A program made the translations under genes and the position numbers. Under the pieces are notes generated by a model. The model made no database searches and was not told the DNA's origin. It saw only the letters and a program-made list of their open reading frames with translations. From Prevotellaceae bacterium (GTDB taxonomy: Bacteria > Bacteroidota > Bacteroidia > Bacteroidales > Muribaculaceae): a DNA stretch of 64,000 bases. How positions within the stretch are numbered: position 1 is the stretch's first letter; the number at the start of each line of letters is the position of its first letter. The stretch is from positions 18,098 to 82,097 of the forward strand of contig JAETNS010000006.1 of the NCBI GenBank assembly GCA_021772015.1, in the 5' to 3' direction. Shown piece after piece: positions 26,916-36,600 of this stretch.

Positions 26916-28658
26916 ATGACGTTCTTCAACCGTTTGAATTCTTTGATTGTCGCTGTCGCAGCCGGAGCCTTTGCCCTGACGGCGGCTCCCGCCCCGTCGG
27001 TCCTCTCTCTGTCTCAATATGCCAACGACTCGACAATAGTCCTTCCCGAAAGTTTCGAGACCGACACCCAGAAGATGATGGAGAACTGGTATCTCCAGAA
27101 CTACACGGCTCTTGATGCCGACGTTGACCGCAAACCTGACGCTGAAGTCTCCGACGAGGAGATCACACGCCGCCTCGCCGCCATACCGACCACAATAGAA
27201 TTGCCTTTCAACTCGATCGTCAGAGCATATATCGACGCTTACACCCAGAAGAACCGCCGTCTGGTCGAGAACATGCTCGGAATGAGCCTCTATTACATGC
27301 CCATCTTCGAGCAAGCCCTTGAAAGGGAAAACATACCGATGGAGCTGAAATACCTGCCGGTGATCGAGTCGGCCATGAACCCCGACGCGGTATCACGATC
27401 CGGAGCCACCGGCCTGTGGCAGCTGATGTTGCCGACCGCGAGGGGATTCGGCATGGAGGTCAACACTCTGGTAGACGAACGTCGCGACCCGGTCGCATCC
27501 TCCGCGACAGCAGCCAAACTGCTCCGGCAGCTCTACGACATATACCACGACTGGTCGCTGGCCATCGCCGCCTACAACTGCGGCCCCGGCAATGTCAACA
27601 AAGCCCTGCGCCGTTCGACTGCCGAGAAAAAAGACTTCTGGGCGATATACCCATACCTCCCCAAGGAGACCCGAGGATACGTCCCCTGTTTCATCGCCGC
27701 CACATATGTGATGACATATTACAAGCATCACAACATATCCCCGGCCTTGGCGAAGAAACCGATCCTTACCGACTCGGTCCATGTCAACCGCCGCGTCCAT
27801 TTCCAGCAGATATCCGACGTGCTGCAGATACCCGTAGAGGAGCTGAAAGTACTTAATCCCCAATACCGTCAGGAATGCATTCCCGGCGACCTGCGTCCAT
27901 ACCCGCTGGTGCTCCCCGCCAACCAGACCTATTCCTACATAATGAGCGAGGACGCGATATGCGCCAGCAACGCCGACCTTTACGCGCGCCGCCTTACCGT
28001 AGAGCCGTCAACCGGGGAGGTTGCCGCCGAGGCTTCCACTGATGGCAAGGATGGGGAATGGGTCACTACCGAAAAGGTACTTTACCATAAAGTGAGAAAA
28101 GGGGAGACAATGTCGTCCATCGCGAAAAAATACGGTATCTCACTCTGGAGCCTGAAACACGCCAACGGCAACATCCGGACCGCCCGACGGGGACAGACCC
28201 TCAAAGTGGTGACCACCGAACGTGTTTTCAAGCCCAAAGCCCCTGAGGCCACACCACCCGCCGAGGGTGACGACCTGCTCGTAAAACAGGATGCCCCGCA
28301 ACAATCCGCGCCGCTGACCGCCGACGCGGGAGCGACTCCCGAGACCGATCCGGCGGCAGTCCCAACCGCTGACGCAGGTGGCGCGGCAAATGGGGCTGCA
28401 GATGCCCCGACTGTAGTGGAAACGCCAAAAAAGGCAGCTGCTCCGGCCAAATCCTCATCCAAGGGGAAAGCTTCCTCGAAGAAAGCCACAAAAAACAAGA
28501 AGAAACCGACCAGCAAGACAGTCACCGCGAAAAGCGGCGACTCTCTTGACCGGATCGCCAAGAGAAACGGCACAACCGTCAAGGAGCTTAAACGTCTCAA
28601 CGGCTTGTCGGGCAACAACCCCGTAATACAGCCGGGACAGAAAATCCGCGTAAAATGA
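26916..28658 (+). CDS. mltD: MltD-like lytic transglycosylase with LysM domains
   Basis: 580 aa with signal peptide. An SLT catalytic domain lies at ~90-260: catalytic Glu151 in LPVIESAMNP, then GATGLWQLMLPTARGFGM and AIAAYNCGPGNVNKAL. Two LysM repeats follow: ~390-430 (VRKGETMSSIAKKYGISLWSL) and ~535-580 (AKSGDSLDRIAKRNGTTVKELK). Between them is an Ala/Pro linker ending in a Lys/Ser-rich stretch (SSKGKASSKKATKNKKK). The enzyme cleaves glycan strands to 1,6-anhydro-MurNAc products in the periplasm, feeding the recycling route encoded at 1-7476. It overlaps serB at ATGA. Confidence 0.93.
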   Translation: MTFFNRLNSLIVAVAAGAFALTAAPAPSVLSLSQYANDSTIVLPESFETDTQKMMENWYLQNYTALDADVDRKPDAEVSDEEITRRLAAIPTTIELPFNSIVRAYIDAYTQKNRRLVENMLGMSLYYMPIFEQALERENIPMELKYLPVIESAMNPDAVSRSGATGLWQLMLPTARGFGMEVNTLVDERRDPVASSATAAKLLRQLYDIYHDWSLAIAAYNCGPGNVNKALRRSTAEKKDFWAIYPYLPKETRGYVPCFIAATYVMTYYKHHNISPALAKKPILTDSVHVNRRVHFQQISDVLQIPVEELKVLNPQYRQECIPGDLRPYPLVLPANQTYSYIMSEDAICASNADLYARRLTVEPSTGEVAAEASTDGKDGEWVTTEKVLYHKVRKGETMSSIAKKYGISLWSLKHANGNIRTARRGQTLKVVTTERVFKPKAPEATPPAEGDDLLVKQDAPQQSAPLTADAGATPETDPAAVPTADAGGAANGAADAPTVVETPKKAAAPAKSSSKGKASSKKATKNKKKPTSKTVTAKSGDSLDRIAKRNGTTVKELKRLNGLSGNNPVIQPGQKIRVK

Positions 28659-29887
28659 GCCACGACAACGAACTGATACTCATAAACATCTCCGGCCAGG
28701 ACAAACCGGGAGTCACCGCCGCCCTCACCTCCATCCTCGCCAAGTACAACGCGATGGTGCTGGATATCGGCCAGGCCGACATACACCATACCCTCTCGCT
28801 CGGCATACTTTTCAAGACAACTCCCGCACAATCGGGAGACCTGATGAAAGACCTCCTGTTCAAAGCCTACGACATGGGGGTCAAAATACGCTTCACCCCG
28901 ATCTCGACCGAGGAATACGAGCAGTGGGTCAGCCGTCAAGGGAAAAACCGATGGATCATCACGATCCTCGGCCGCCAGCTGACCGCAAGCAACATCGCCC
29001 TGGTGTCGGAGGTGATCGTCGAGCAGGGTCTGAACATTGACGCGATACAGCGTCTGACCGGCCGCCAACCTCTCGTCGAGGGATCGTTGCCGGCCGCGAA
29101 AGCGTGCATAGAATTTTCTGTAAGAGGCACACCCTCAAACCGTTCTGAGATGCAGAGCCGGTTTATCGAGATCTCTTCCCGCGAAGGATTCGACATATCC
29201 ATGCAGGAAGACACGATGTATCGCCGCTGCCGCCGGTTGATCTGCTTCGACATGGACTCCACCCTGATCCAGACCGAATGTATCGATCAACTCGCCGAAA
29301 AGGCCGGTGTCGGAGATCAGGTCCGAGAAATCACCGAACGCGCCATGCATGGTGAGATCGACTTCCGTGAAAGTTTCAAAGAACGCGTCGCGTTGCTGAA
29401 AGGTCTGGATGTCAGTGTGATGGAGGGGATAGCCGAATCATTGCCCATCACCGAAGGGGTCGACCGCATGATGCAGGTGCTCAAACGCGCGGGCTTCAAG
29501 ACCGCCATACTCTCCGGCGGGTTCACTTTCTTCGGAGAATACCTGAAACGGCGTTTCGGCTTCGACTATGTCTATGCCAACGAACTGGAAGTGGAGGACG
29601 GGAAACTCACCGGCCGCTATGTCGGGGATATCGTCGACGGCAAACGGAAGGCCGAACTGTTGCGCCTGATCGCACAGGTCGAGAATGTCAACATCGCCCA
29701 GACCATAGCCGTGGGGGATGGAGCCAACGACCTGCCGATGCTCTCGGCAGCCGGGCTGGGAATCGCTTTCCATGCCAAACCGAAGGTGAAGGAGAGCGCC
29801 GAGCAGTCAATCTCCACCATCGGAATTGACGGAGTCTTGTATTTCCTCGGTTTCAAGGATTCTTTCATCGGAGAACCCGGAAAATGA
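28655..29887 (+). CDS. serB: Phosphoserine phosphatase with two N-terminal ACT-type domains
   Basis: 410 aa. Residues ~5-90 and ~95-180 are two ACT-like regulatory domains (ISGQDKPGVTAALTSIL; ILGRQLTASNIALVSEV). The HAD phosphatase domain begins at residue ~195, with nucleophile D199 and D201 in FDMDSTLIQTE, then AILSGGFTFF and VGDGANDLPML. It hydrolyses phosphoserine in the last step of serine synthesis; the ACT domains presumably sense serine. ATGA overlaps on both sides place it in the mltD-serB-mtaB operon, with no obvious functional link to MltD. Confidence 0.95.
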   Translation: MSHDNELILINISGQDKPGVTAALTSILAKYNAMVLDIGQADIHHTLSLGILFKTTPAQSGDLMKDLLFKAYDMGVKIRFTPISTEEYEQWVSRQGKNRWIITILGRQLTASNIALVSEVIVEQGLNIDAIQRLTGRQPLVEGSLPAAKACIEFSVRGTPSNRSEMQSRFIEISSREGFDISMQEDTMYRRCRRLICFDMDSTLIQTECIDQLAEKAGVGDQVREITERAMHGEIDFRESFKERVALLKGLDVSVMEGIAESLPITEGVDRMMQVLKRAGFKTAILSGGFTFFGEYLKRRFGFDYVYANELEVEDGKLTGRYVGDIVDGKRKAELLRLIAQVENVNIAQTIAVGDGANDLPMLSAAGLGIAFHAKPKVKESAEQSISTIGIDGVLYFLGFKDSFIGEPGK

Positions 29888-31209
29888 CATCAGCCCTGTA
29901 TCATACTTTTGGCTGCAAGCTGAACTTCGCCGAGACCTCTGCCGTGGCCTCCAGGATGGAACGCCTCGGAATCCGTCGCGTGCAGGCCGGGGAGGCTCCT
30001 GACCTTATCTTCGTCAACACCTGCTCCGTGACCGGAGAAGCTGACAAGAAATGCCGCCAGGCGATCCGCTCATTCAACCGCCGTTTCCCCCGGGCAGCCA
30101 TTATCGTGACCGGCTGCTACGCCCAGCTAAAAAGCGAGGAGGCTGCCTCTTTGCCCGGTGTCGTTATTGTCGCCGGAAATGACCGCAAGGGAGAGATAGG
30201 CAGATTTGTCGCCGATTTTCTCGAATCACGCCGCAAAACGGTAGATGTCATACCCGCTAAGGATATCCGCCGTTTTTCCCCCTCATGCTCCCGTGGCGAC
30301 CGAACACGCTATTTCCTGAAAGTGCAGGACGGTTGCGACTGCTGGTGTACTTATTGCACCATCCCCTCGGCACGTGGCCGCAGCCGTTCGGCCACAATCC
30401 GCCAGTTGGTCAGCCAGGCCGAAGAGGTCGTGGCGCAAGGAGGCAAGGAGATAGTGATCACAGGAGTCAACATCGGTGATTTCGGCAAACGTCAGCCCGA
30501 CCTCACCCCCGAGGCCCCCCGCGAAGACTTCCTGTCGCTTATCAAAGCCCTTGACAACGTCGCGGGGATAGAGCGATACCGCATCTCCTCCATCGAGCCT
30601 GACCTGCTTACCGATGAGATAATCGAGTTCTGCGCCTCATCCAGGGCATTCATGCCCCATTTCCACATACCGCTGCAATGCGGGTCAGACACAGTGTTGC
30701 GGCTCATGCGCCGCCGCTACGACAGTGCTCTCTTCCGCGACAAGATAATCAAGATCAAGGAACTGATGCCCGACGCGTTCATCGGAGTGGATGTCATGGC
30801 CGGAACCCGTGGCGAGACAATCGATGAGTTCAACCGCTCGTATGACTTCATAGAGTCATTGCCGGTAACACGTCTCCATGTCTTCCCCTACTCCGAACGT
30901 CCCGGCACCCGCGCTCTGGAGATACCCCATATAGTCACACAGGAGGAGAAACACCGACGCGTCGAGCAGCTGACTGCCCTGTCAAACAGAAAAATGCGCG
31001 AGTTCGCCGGGAAATATGTCGGCAGCACGCGGCCCGTCCTATTGGAACACACCCGTCCCGGACAGCCGATGTCAGGGTTCACCGACAATTACCTGAAAGT
31101 CCGTCTCCCTGACGCACCCCCCTCCACCGACAATACCATCCTCCCGGCCACCCTCAGCGAACTCCTCATCACCCCCACCGGCGAACCCGAATTCCTCGCC
31201 ACCCTCTGA
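29884..31209 (+). CDS. mtaB: tRNA t6A37 methylthiotransferase MtaB
   Basis: 441 aa. An N-terminal UPF0004 domain (FGCKLNFAETSAV; VNTCSVTGEADKK) carries three Cys for the second 4Fe-4S cluster. The radical SAM core has C151-xxx-C155-xx-C158 in the VQDGCDCWCTYCTIPSARG segment. A TRAM-like C-terminal end follows. MtaB adds the methylthio group to t6A37 of tRNAs reading ANN codons. It overlaps serB by 4 bp (ATGA) and is 51 bp from the next gene. Confidence 0.95.
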   Translation: MTSALYHTFGCKLNFAETSAVASRMERLGIRRVQAGEAPDLIFVNTCSVTGEADKKCRQAIRSFNRRFPRAAIIVTGCYAQLKSEEAASLPGVVIVAGNDRKGEIGRFVADFLESRRKTVDVIPAKDIRRFSPSCSRGDRTRYFLKVQDGCDCWCTYCTIPSARGRSRSATIRQLVSQAEEVVAQGGKEIVITGVNIGDFGKRQPDLTPEAPREDFLSLIKALDNVAGIERYRISSIEPDLLTDEIIEFCASSRAFMPHFHIPLQCGSDTVLRLMRRRYDSALFRDKIIKIKELMPDAFIGVDVMAGTRGETIDEFNRSYDFIESLPVTRLHVFPYSERPGTRALEIPHIVTQEEKHRRVEQLTALSNRKMREFAGKYVGSTRPVLLEHTRPGQPMSGFTDNYLKVRLPDAPPSTDNTILPATLSELLITPTGEPEFLATL

Positions 31210-31260
31210 CAATATTGACAAAGACCTCTACGAAAATCTTTTCCCTTATAAAGACAAGAC

Positions 31261-32172
31261 ATGAAAGGTAATTGGAAATACCGACCTCTGGGATGGATGG
31301 TGGCCGCGATTGCGCGGTTGCCATTCGGAGTACTGTACGGGGTGGCTGACTTCCTGTTTGTCATGCTTTATTTTGTCGTGGGATATCGTAAAAAGACCGT
31401 AAGGAAAAATCTTGAAGAATCTTTTCCTGATATGGCCGAAAAGGATATCAGGAAAATCGAACGTGGCTTTTTCCGTAATTTCGCCGATTATATCGTTGAG
31501 ACAATCAAACTGTTGCATGTCTCTGACAAGACGATGAAACGACGGATGACATTTTCCGGCGTGGAGATCATAGACGAGGCGCTGGAGAAGGGGCGCCCCG
31601 TCGTCTGCTATTTCGCCCATCTGGGCAATTGGGAATGGGCTCCATCGATAACCCTGTGGAGCCGTCTTGAAGCGGGGAAACAGGCAGAATTCTGTCAGAT
31701 ATACAGGCCTTTGCGTAATGAATGGTTTGACAGCCTGATGCTCCGGCTCCGGAGCCGTTTCGGAGCAGTCTCCCTCCCGAAGAAGCGTGCCTTCCTCGAC
31801 CTGCTGCGCTATCGAAAGGAGGGGGTGCCGACCGTCACAGGTTTCATGAGCGACCAGAAACCGAGCCACGGCGACACAATCCATGTCGTGGAGTTCCTGA
31901 ACCATCCTACTGCGGTGATCACCGGCACGGAGACTGTCTGCCGCCGCCTCGGAGCATTGCCTGTCTACTGGCACATGTCAAAGCCCCGACGCGGCCATTA
32001 CCATATAGATGTCATCAATATGGATGCCGACTTAAGCCGGGAGTACACCCTGACTGACATGTATGCGCGTCTTCTTGAGAAAAACATAAGGGAGAATCCG
32101 GCTTTGTGGCTCTGGTCACACAAGCGGTGGAAAAATCCCGTGACATATGAAATGAACGGTCAAAAGGCCTGA
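31261..32172 (+). CDS. lpxL: Lipid A (LpxL/HtrB-like) acyltransferase
   Basis: 303 aa. An N-terminal membrane helix region (LPFGVLYGVADFLFVMLYFVVGY) precedes the LPLAT domain. The HX4-E/D-type motif reads H-LGNWE (CYFAHLGNWEW), and GFMSDQKPSHGD matches the second block of the family. The enzyme adds a secondary acyl chain to lipid A at the inner membrane. A GT2 gene follows after 1 bp, suggesting a joint lipid/LPS envelope unit. Other lysophospholipid acyltransferase specificities cannot be excluded. Confidence 0.88.
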   Translation: MKGNWKYRPLGWMVAAIARLPFGVLYGVADFLFVMLYFVVGYRKKTVRKNLEESFPDMAEKDIRKIERGFFRNFADYIVETIKLLHVSDKTMKRRMTFSGVEIIDEALEKGRPVVCYFAHLGNWEWAPSITLWSRLEAGKQAEFCQIYRPLRNEWFDSLMLRLRSRFGAVSLPKKRAFLDLLRYRKEGVPTVTGFMSDQKPSHGDTIHVVEFLNHPTAVITGTETVCRRLGALPVYWHMSKPRRGHYHIDVINMDADLSREYTLTDMYARLLEKNIRENPALWLWSHKRWKNPVTYEMNGQKA

Positions 32173-32173
32173 G

Positions 32174-33199
32174 ATGAAACAGATAGCCGTCATCATACTT
32201 AACTGGAACGGCGAGAAACTGCTGCGCGAGTTTCTCCCGTCAGTCGTCGCCAACACCGATTCCGACCTTGCCGACGTGATCGTGGCTGACAACGGCTCGA
32301 CAGACAGTTCCCGCGAACTGCTGCGTCGTGAATTTCCCGAAGTGAAACTGCTGGAATTTGAAGAGAACCTGGGCTTCGCCGGGGGATACAACCGCGCCCT
32401 GCGAGAGACCCGCTACCCGTACACGGTACTTCTGAACTCCGACGTTGAGACCCCCGCCGGATGGCTCAGGCCATTGTTTGACTTCATGGAGTCACATCCC
32501 GACGCGGCGGCCTGCCAGCCGAAAATACTCTCATATAAGGAAAAAGGGAAATTCGAATACGCCGGGGCAGCCGGCGGATTCATCGACCGGAACGGTTTCC
32601 CATATTGCCGGGGACGCATTTTCGACACCGTCGAAGAGGATCACGGCCAGTATGACACCCCCGTAGAGGTGTTCTGGGCAACCGGGGCCGCCCTGATGGT
32701 CAGAACCGACCTCTATGAAAAAGCCGGCGGACTCGACGAAAGATTTTTCGCCCATATGGAGGAGATCGACCTCTGCTGGCGGCTTTCGCTGATGGGGAAA
32801 CAACTATGGTGTGTCCCCGCCAGCCATGTCTTCCACCTCGGAGGAGGCTCTCTGCCTGCCGAGAATCCCCGGAAGACCTACCTTAATTTCCGCAACAACC
32901 TCTTGTTGCTACATAAAAACCTCCCGGCCAAAGACCTGAGCGGAGCATTGCTGCGCCGCCGCCTGCTCGACACCATCGCCTGGGGAAAATTCCTCCTGGC
33001 CCTCGACACAGCCAACGCCTCCGCCATCCTCCGCGCCCACCGCGACTTCCGCCGGATGCGCCGCGACTATCCCTTCCACCCCCCAATCAACCTCCTACGG
33101 AAAAGTCCGGAAAACACCCCCCCTAAGAACCGGCAACGCATACCAAACATAATCGTGGAATATTTCCTGCGCCGGAAACGGCTCTATTCTCAAATATGA
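32174..33199 (+). CDS. Family 2 glycosyltransferase (rhamnosyltransferase-like)
   Basis: 341 aa, cytoplasmic. The GT-A domain is at ~1-230: IAVIILNWNGEKLL, VADNGSTDSS, ENLGFAGGYNRAL, and LLNSDVE as the DxD-type motif. A later FFAHMEEIDLCWRLSLMG block is typical of the dTDP-rhamnosyl and related transferases of WcaA/RfbN type. The C-terminal ~100 residues are basic and membrane-associating. It likely adds a sugar to LPS or another surface glycan; donor unknown. Co-transcribed with the acyltransferase 1 bp upstream. Confidence 0.9.
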   Translation: MKQIAVIILNWNGEKLLREFLPSVVANTDSDLADVIVADNGSTDSSRELLRREFPEVKLLEFEENLGFAGGYNRALRETRYPYTVLLNSDVETPAGWLRPLFDFMESHPDAAACQPKILSYKEKGKFEYAGAAGGFIDRNGFPYCRGRIFDTVEEDHGQYDTPVEVFWATGAALMVRTDLYEKAGGLDERFFAHMEEIDLCWRLSLMGKQLWCVPASHVFHLGGGSLPAENPRKTYLNFRNNLLLLHKNLPAKDLSGALLRRRLLDTIAWGKFLLALDTANASAILRAHRDFRRMRRDYPFHPPINLLRKSPENTPPKNRQRIPNIIVEYFLRRKRLYSQI

Positions 33200-33696
33200 G
33201 GTGGATGCACCGTCCCTTCATGCCCCAAGCTATTTCAAGCGTTTTTATCATTTCCTCCCGACTACAAAGATATACAATTGGAATTTCAATAGTTTTTCTT
33301 AAAAATCCTTACACTTGCTTTTTTTACAGGAACCTACCGGGCATGCAAAGTCCTTTGTTCTCCGACATGCTTTCAGGTAGCCGAGCAGCCGTATCCGTTT
33401 GGAGGATATAAGATTTTTTACTAATTTTGCGCCGCAATTTCACAATCGAAACACAAATAAACCATTATTGCATTACTTAAGCATTCACTTTGATGCAAAA
33501 AAAGTATGAGCATGCACCACAAATGCTTTTCACACTTCAGCGCAGACGAGTTTTGTGCTGACAAATGCTATTATTCATCTCTGTATGCTTTAACTTTTTT
33601 ACGCATTCATCCAATGAAAGTGAAAAACACCGGCATATGCCGTTCCTGTAATGAATTAATCCATAAGTAATCATAAACGAATTTCAAAACTCATTT
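33200..33696 (+). other. 497-bp non-coding region with promoter, dyad and long leader
   Basis: It contains a dyad at 33334-33380 (CTACC/GGTAG outside, GCATG/CATGC inside), the consensus promoter at 33398-33429, and a ~260-nt leader with a 12-bp perfect palindrome CGGCATATGCCG at 33631-33642. A 54-codon ORF with several Cys (33506-33670) is present in the leader but has no other support. Confidence 0.6.
33398..33429 (+). promoter_or_regulatory. Consensus promoter of the T9SS-substrate/TonB receptor unit
   Basis: TTTG (33398-33401), 20-bp spacer, TAATTTTG (33422-33429), a full match to the Bacteroidales pattern. Start of transcription is expected near 33436, giving a leader of about 260 nt before the ATG at 33697. 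Confidence 0.85.
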
Positions 33697-36600
33697 ATGC
33701 TGAAGAAACTGCTGCTAAGTGCGTTCCTTCTGTCACTGGCGATGGTCGCACACCTTTATGCGCGAGGCAAAGGAGACAAGGCCCAACGAGAGCGCGAGAA
33801 ATTATCCATGCTTGAGACAGCTGTCCGAGAATTGCCCGACTCTATTTTCAAGCCGGTTGAAATGGAAGATCTGCTTAATGACGAGGTCTATTTAAAGCTC
33901 GCTCATGAAGGATGGTCGCCCGAAGAGATCGTTAAGATAATGCATACGGCGATCGCTGACAAGAAAGCTGCGAAGAAAAAATTCGGCTATGGTTATTACG
34001 CGAAACAATGGCTTCCGGCATACGGACGACAACCCGGAGGTGACACCCTATATCAATTCGTCGACACCCTATATACAGCCAAAATGCAGGCCAGTGTGGC
34101 CCGCGCGGTCCCCGGCGACCTTCTTAATAAGTCATGGCCCGAGATTCCTTATTCTCCGGATGACCGAAAAAAAGGTCTGAGGCGTCCGGGATATTTCCGC
34201 CCGGTGAAATTCAACCCCAGCTGCGGCCGCATGCACTGGGCCGCCCTTCATCCTGAAGATCCCGACAAACTTTATGCGGTCCCCGACGGGGCGGGCATAT
34301 TCAAGACCGACAACTGCGGCGAGACTTGGACATGCATCACTGACAACATCCCCGTACGCGCCGACCGAAGCCAGTCAAACGGTTATGCCATTCCGGTAGA
34401 CCCGGACGACTGGGATCATGTGTTCGCCTTCATGAACAACGCATCCGTATATGAGACCACCAACGGAGGCGACACCTGGCGCCGCATAGTCGGAGCCACC
34501 CACAAGGGGTTCAAACGCGGAGACTGTTTCCGAGACGCAGACGGGAACCTCAAATTCATTGGAGCGCAACGACCCGGAGAGGGATGGAGCAGCAAACTGT
34601 GGATCAGTGAGGATACCTGCAAGACCTGGACGGAAGTGATCGTGCCGGACTCCCTGAAAGATGTTAATCCCCAGACCGGACGCAAGGGGCTATGGTTCCA
34701 ATACATAACTTTCGACCCCAACGACCGCAACAGGATATACCTGCCTACTTCCCGCTCAATCCTATATTTTGATGACGGAGCAAAAAGCGAGACAGTCAAC
34801 GGCAAGAAAGTCTACAATATCAAAAAAATGCACTTTACGGTGTATCAACCCGATGGCGTGACAGTCCGCAAACCCTCTTATGGCAAAGATGACCCTGAGA
34901 ATGACGCTATTTTCCCCTCCCCGGCCCAGTCTGTGGGGGATTTGGTAGTCAACCCCAACAAACCGGACCAGATGTGGTTCGCCACAGGATCCCAGATAAC
35001 GAATTGTTCGGCCGTCTACAGAAGCGACGACCGAGGTAAGACTTGGATAACTCTGTCAGACCCGGCATTCGGCATCGGTTCGGGAAACGCGTTCGGAAAT
35101 GAGATGGCCTCTGTATGGCTTGGAGGATTCGGCGTGAACTTCGCCGACACCACCCGCATATATGGATGTTCGATGAGTTCAGCCATATCAAACGACGGCG
35201 GCCGACATTTCGGAAACTTCAATTGGGCAGCTGCGTTGGGAGCAAAGCACTCCGACGGCAATTATTACACAGCCTCCGCCTCGCGACATAATGCCGACAA
35301 CCATTTCATCCGCTCCCACAAGTCGGGACGCGTCTTCCGTGGTTCCGACGGCGGCATGCTCATGATTGACCCCACAGTCCGGGCCGACAGCAAAGGCAAC
35401 GGTATATGGACCCAGATTGGAGGCAACATGGGACAGATGCTCTTCTACCATATAGCCGTCAACGAATTCGGAGACCAGGCAATGGCCGGAAACACCCAGG
35501 ACATCGACGGGCAGACTTACCGTTATGGACGCTGGGGACGTTGGCGCGGATATGAAGGGTCAGAATCTTTTATAAACCCTTATACCGGCGCGGTATATTT
35601 CTCGGGCAGCATGGGAGCCCTCGGATGGGATGGCGACCACATGTCTCTGAGTTCATGGCGTTGCGCCACCACACGCGCCGACGTTGTCTCCGGATCATGG
35701 TTCATGGCTCGTTCAAATGTTTCAAGTGCGAACACTTTTTTGCGATGTGACGACCTTGGCCAACGGGTGGTCAGCCTTTACGGGGCCGTGGGCGAAATTG
35801 TAGGACTCAACAAGTTTGCCTTGGCTCGCGACAAAAACCGGACTACCATATTTGTCTGTACAAATTCCAACTATTATAAAATGTCGACAGACGGCGGAAA
35901 TACATTTCAGCCTATACTGGTAAACGGCCAGCCGGCCAAATTTTCCAATTCTCAGCTGACGGCCGATCCTGACAACAGCGACATATTGTATATCGCCATC
36001 AACGGAGGCGGCAACTCCCCCGCAAAAGTGTTCCGACTTTATGTCAATGAAGGACGCTTCGAGGAGGTTGGAACCGGTCTTCCCGCCATTCCATGCACCC
36101 AACTGCTGTTCCACGAAGGCAGCGGCGACCTTTACTTTTACCATTCAGGGAGCGCGGGATTCTACATCCTCGAGCGCAATCCAGACGGCAGCTACGCGAC
36201 CAACTGGCGTTTCTGGACCAAGGGATACAACAGCGGCAAATCAGGAAACGCGGAAATCAACTACACCACACAGGAGATGGTCATCTGCGACTACGGACGT
36301 GGAGTCTGGGTCGCCGACCTCGAGCATCCATCCGACCGCTTCTTCCGCAACGGATTCGCCCTGAAAGAATTATCATTCAAAGACGGACGGCGCACTTTAG
36401 GAATCGACACCGAGTGGACCATACCCCTGTATTATCACTTCAAATGGACTGTCAACGGGACAGAGATTGACAACCCTTATCAATACCTGAGGCGAGCGCT
36501 CGAACCGGGTGACCGCGTCCAACTCACCCTGACCTTGCGAGAGTCGCCTGACGTATCAACCACATCCTCTGTCTTTGTCATTCCGGAAGTGGCAGTTCCC

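Noticed and set aside
28082..29068. 328-codon open frame on the - strand opposite mltD/serB
   Set aside because: Antisense shadow of the LysM linker and ACT domains, which are well-supported coding sequence on the + strand.
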